Of a DNA stretch of 5,889 bases, positions 5,709 to 5,889 are shown one piece after another. Every line of letters starts with the position of its first letter. Position 1 is the first letter of the stretch. The translations under genes and the position numbers were made by a program. The notes below the pieces were generated by a model, which was not told where the DNA came from, searched no databases, and worked only from the letters and a program-made list of their open reading frames with translations. Source of the stretch: DASSHC01 sp035693105. GTDB taxonomy: Bacteria; Chloroflexota; Chloroflexia; Thermomicrobiales; Thermomicrobiaceae. The stretch lies in the NCBI GenBank assembly GCA_035693105.1, contig DASSHC010000032.1:1-5889 (forward strand). The letters run 5' to 3'.

Positions 5709-5889
5709 AGGTCAGACTCTCGGGTCGAATTCGGGGATCGAGCAAGGTATAGGTTAGATCGACAAAGATGTTGACGAAGACGTAGACGATCGCGGCCACC
5801 AGCACGACCCCCTGAATCAGGGGGAAATCCTTACCCATGATCGCCGTCACCGCGAGCTGACCGAGACCCTGACGCGCGAAGACGGTCTC
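5707..5889 (-). CDS. Peptide-type ABC transporter permease, DppB/OppB family (3' end only)
   Basis: Only the last 60 codons are in the window; the gene runs off the right edge. The visible part reads ETVFARQGLGQL, then KDFPLIQG, then a hydrophobic segment (about 28-43 of the fragment), then VDLTYTLLDPRIR. This is the standard C-terminal signature of DppB/OppB permeases: the final membrane helix followed by the LDPR(I/V)R tail. It pairs with the DppC-type gene directly downstream to form the heterodimeric channel of a peptide/nickel-type importer. The TAA stop at 5707-5709 is part of the next gene's ribosome binding site. The family call is secure, but the substrate is not determinable. Confidence 0.95.
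   Translation of the reverse strand, partial: ETVFARQGLGQLAVTAIMGKDFPLIQGVVLVAAIVYVFVNIFVDLTYTLLDPRIRPESLT

Overview
The window is GC-rich bacterial DNA with a strong preference for G or C at third codon positions. Four of the six complete protein genes start with GTG, and most have a clear Shine-Dalgarno sequence. The tRNA gene does not encode its CCA end. This fits a high-GC lineage such as Chloroflexota (Thermomicrobia-like) or Actinobacteria. The taxonomic placement is an inference: no marker gene here settles it.

Layout: a tRNA-Lys(UUU) gene lies on the + strand at the left edge (63-135), with a probable -10 box just upstream and a perfect 11-bp hairpin downstream (168-195). The next ~400 bases (196-591) hold no intact gene but appear to contain decayed coding sequence. 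One piece is a minus-strand fragment resembling the proteolytic domain of Lon protease. Another is a possible frameshifted plus-strand fragment that I cannot identify.

Everything from 592 to the right edge is one run of seven minus-strand genes. In transcription order these are: the 3' end of a DppB-type peptide permease, a DppC-type permease, an intact metal-dependent amidohydrolase (Amidohydro_2 type), a second related amidohydrolase that has lost most metal ligands, an NAD-type short-chain dehydrogenase/reductase (SDR), an isoaspartyl peptidase/L-asparaginase (Ntn hydrolase), and a FabG-like NADP-type SDR. The first four genes are separated by 3-31 bases and are almost certainly co-transcribed. 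The last three follow after gaps of 94, 22 and 96 bases without clear terminators, so they may belong to the same operon.

Taken together this looks like an uptake-and-catabolism cluster. An ABC importer of the peptide/nickel family brings in a small solute, hydrolases cleave amide or C-C/C-O bonds, and SDRs oxidise or reduce the products. The actual substrate cannot be read from the sequence. The isoaspartyl peptidase next to a dipeptide-type importer makes beta-aspartyl or other amide-conjugated small molecules a reasonable guess. The most unusual items are the ligand-less amidohydrolase paired with its intact paralogue, and the Lon relic beside the tRNA gene. I found no CRISPR array, insertion sequence or obvious defence system.
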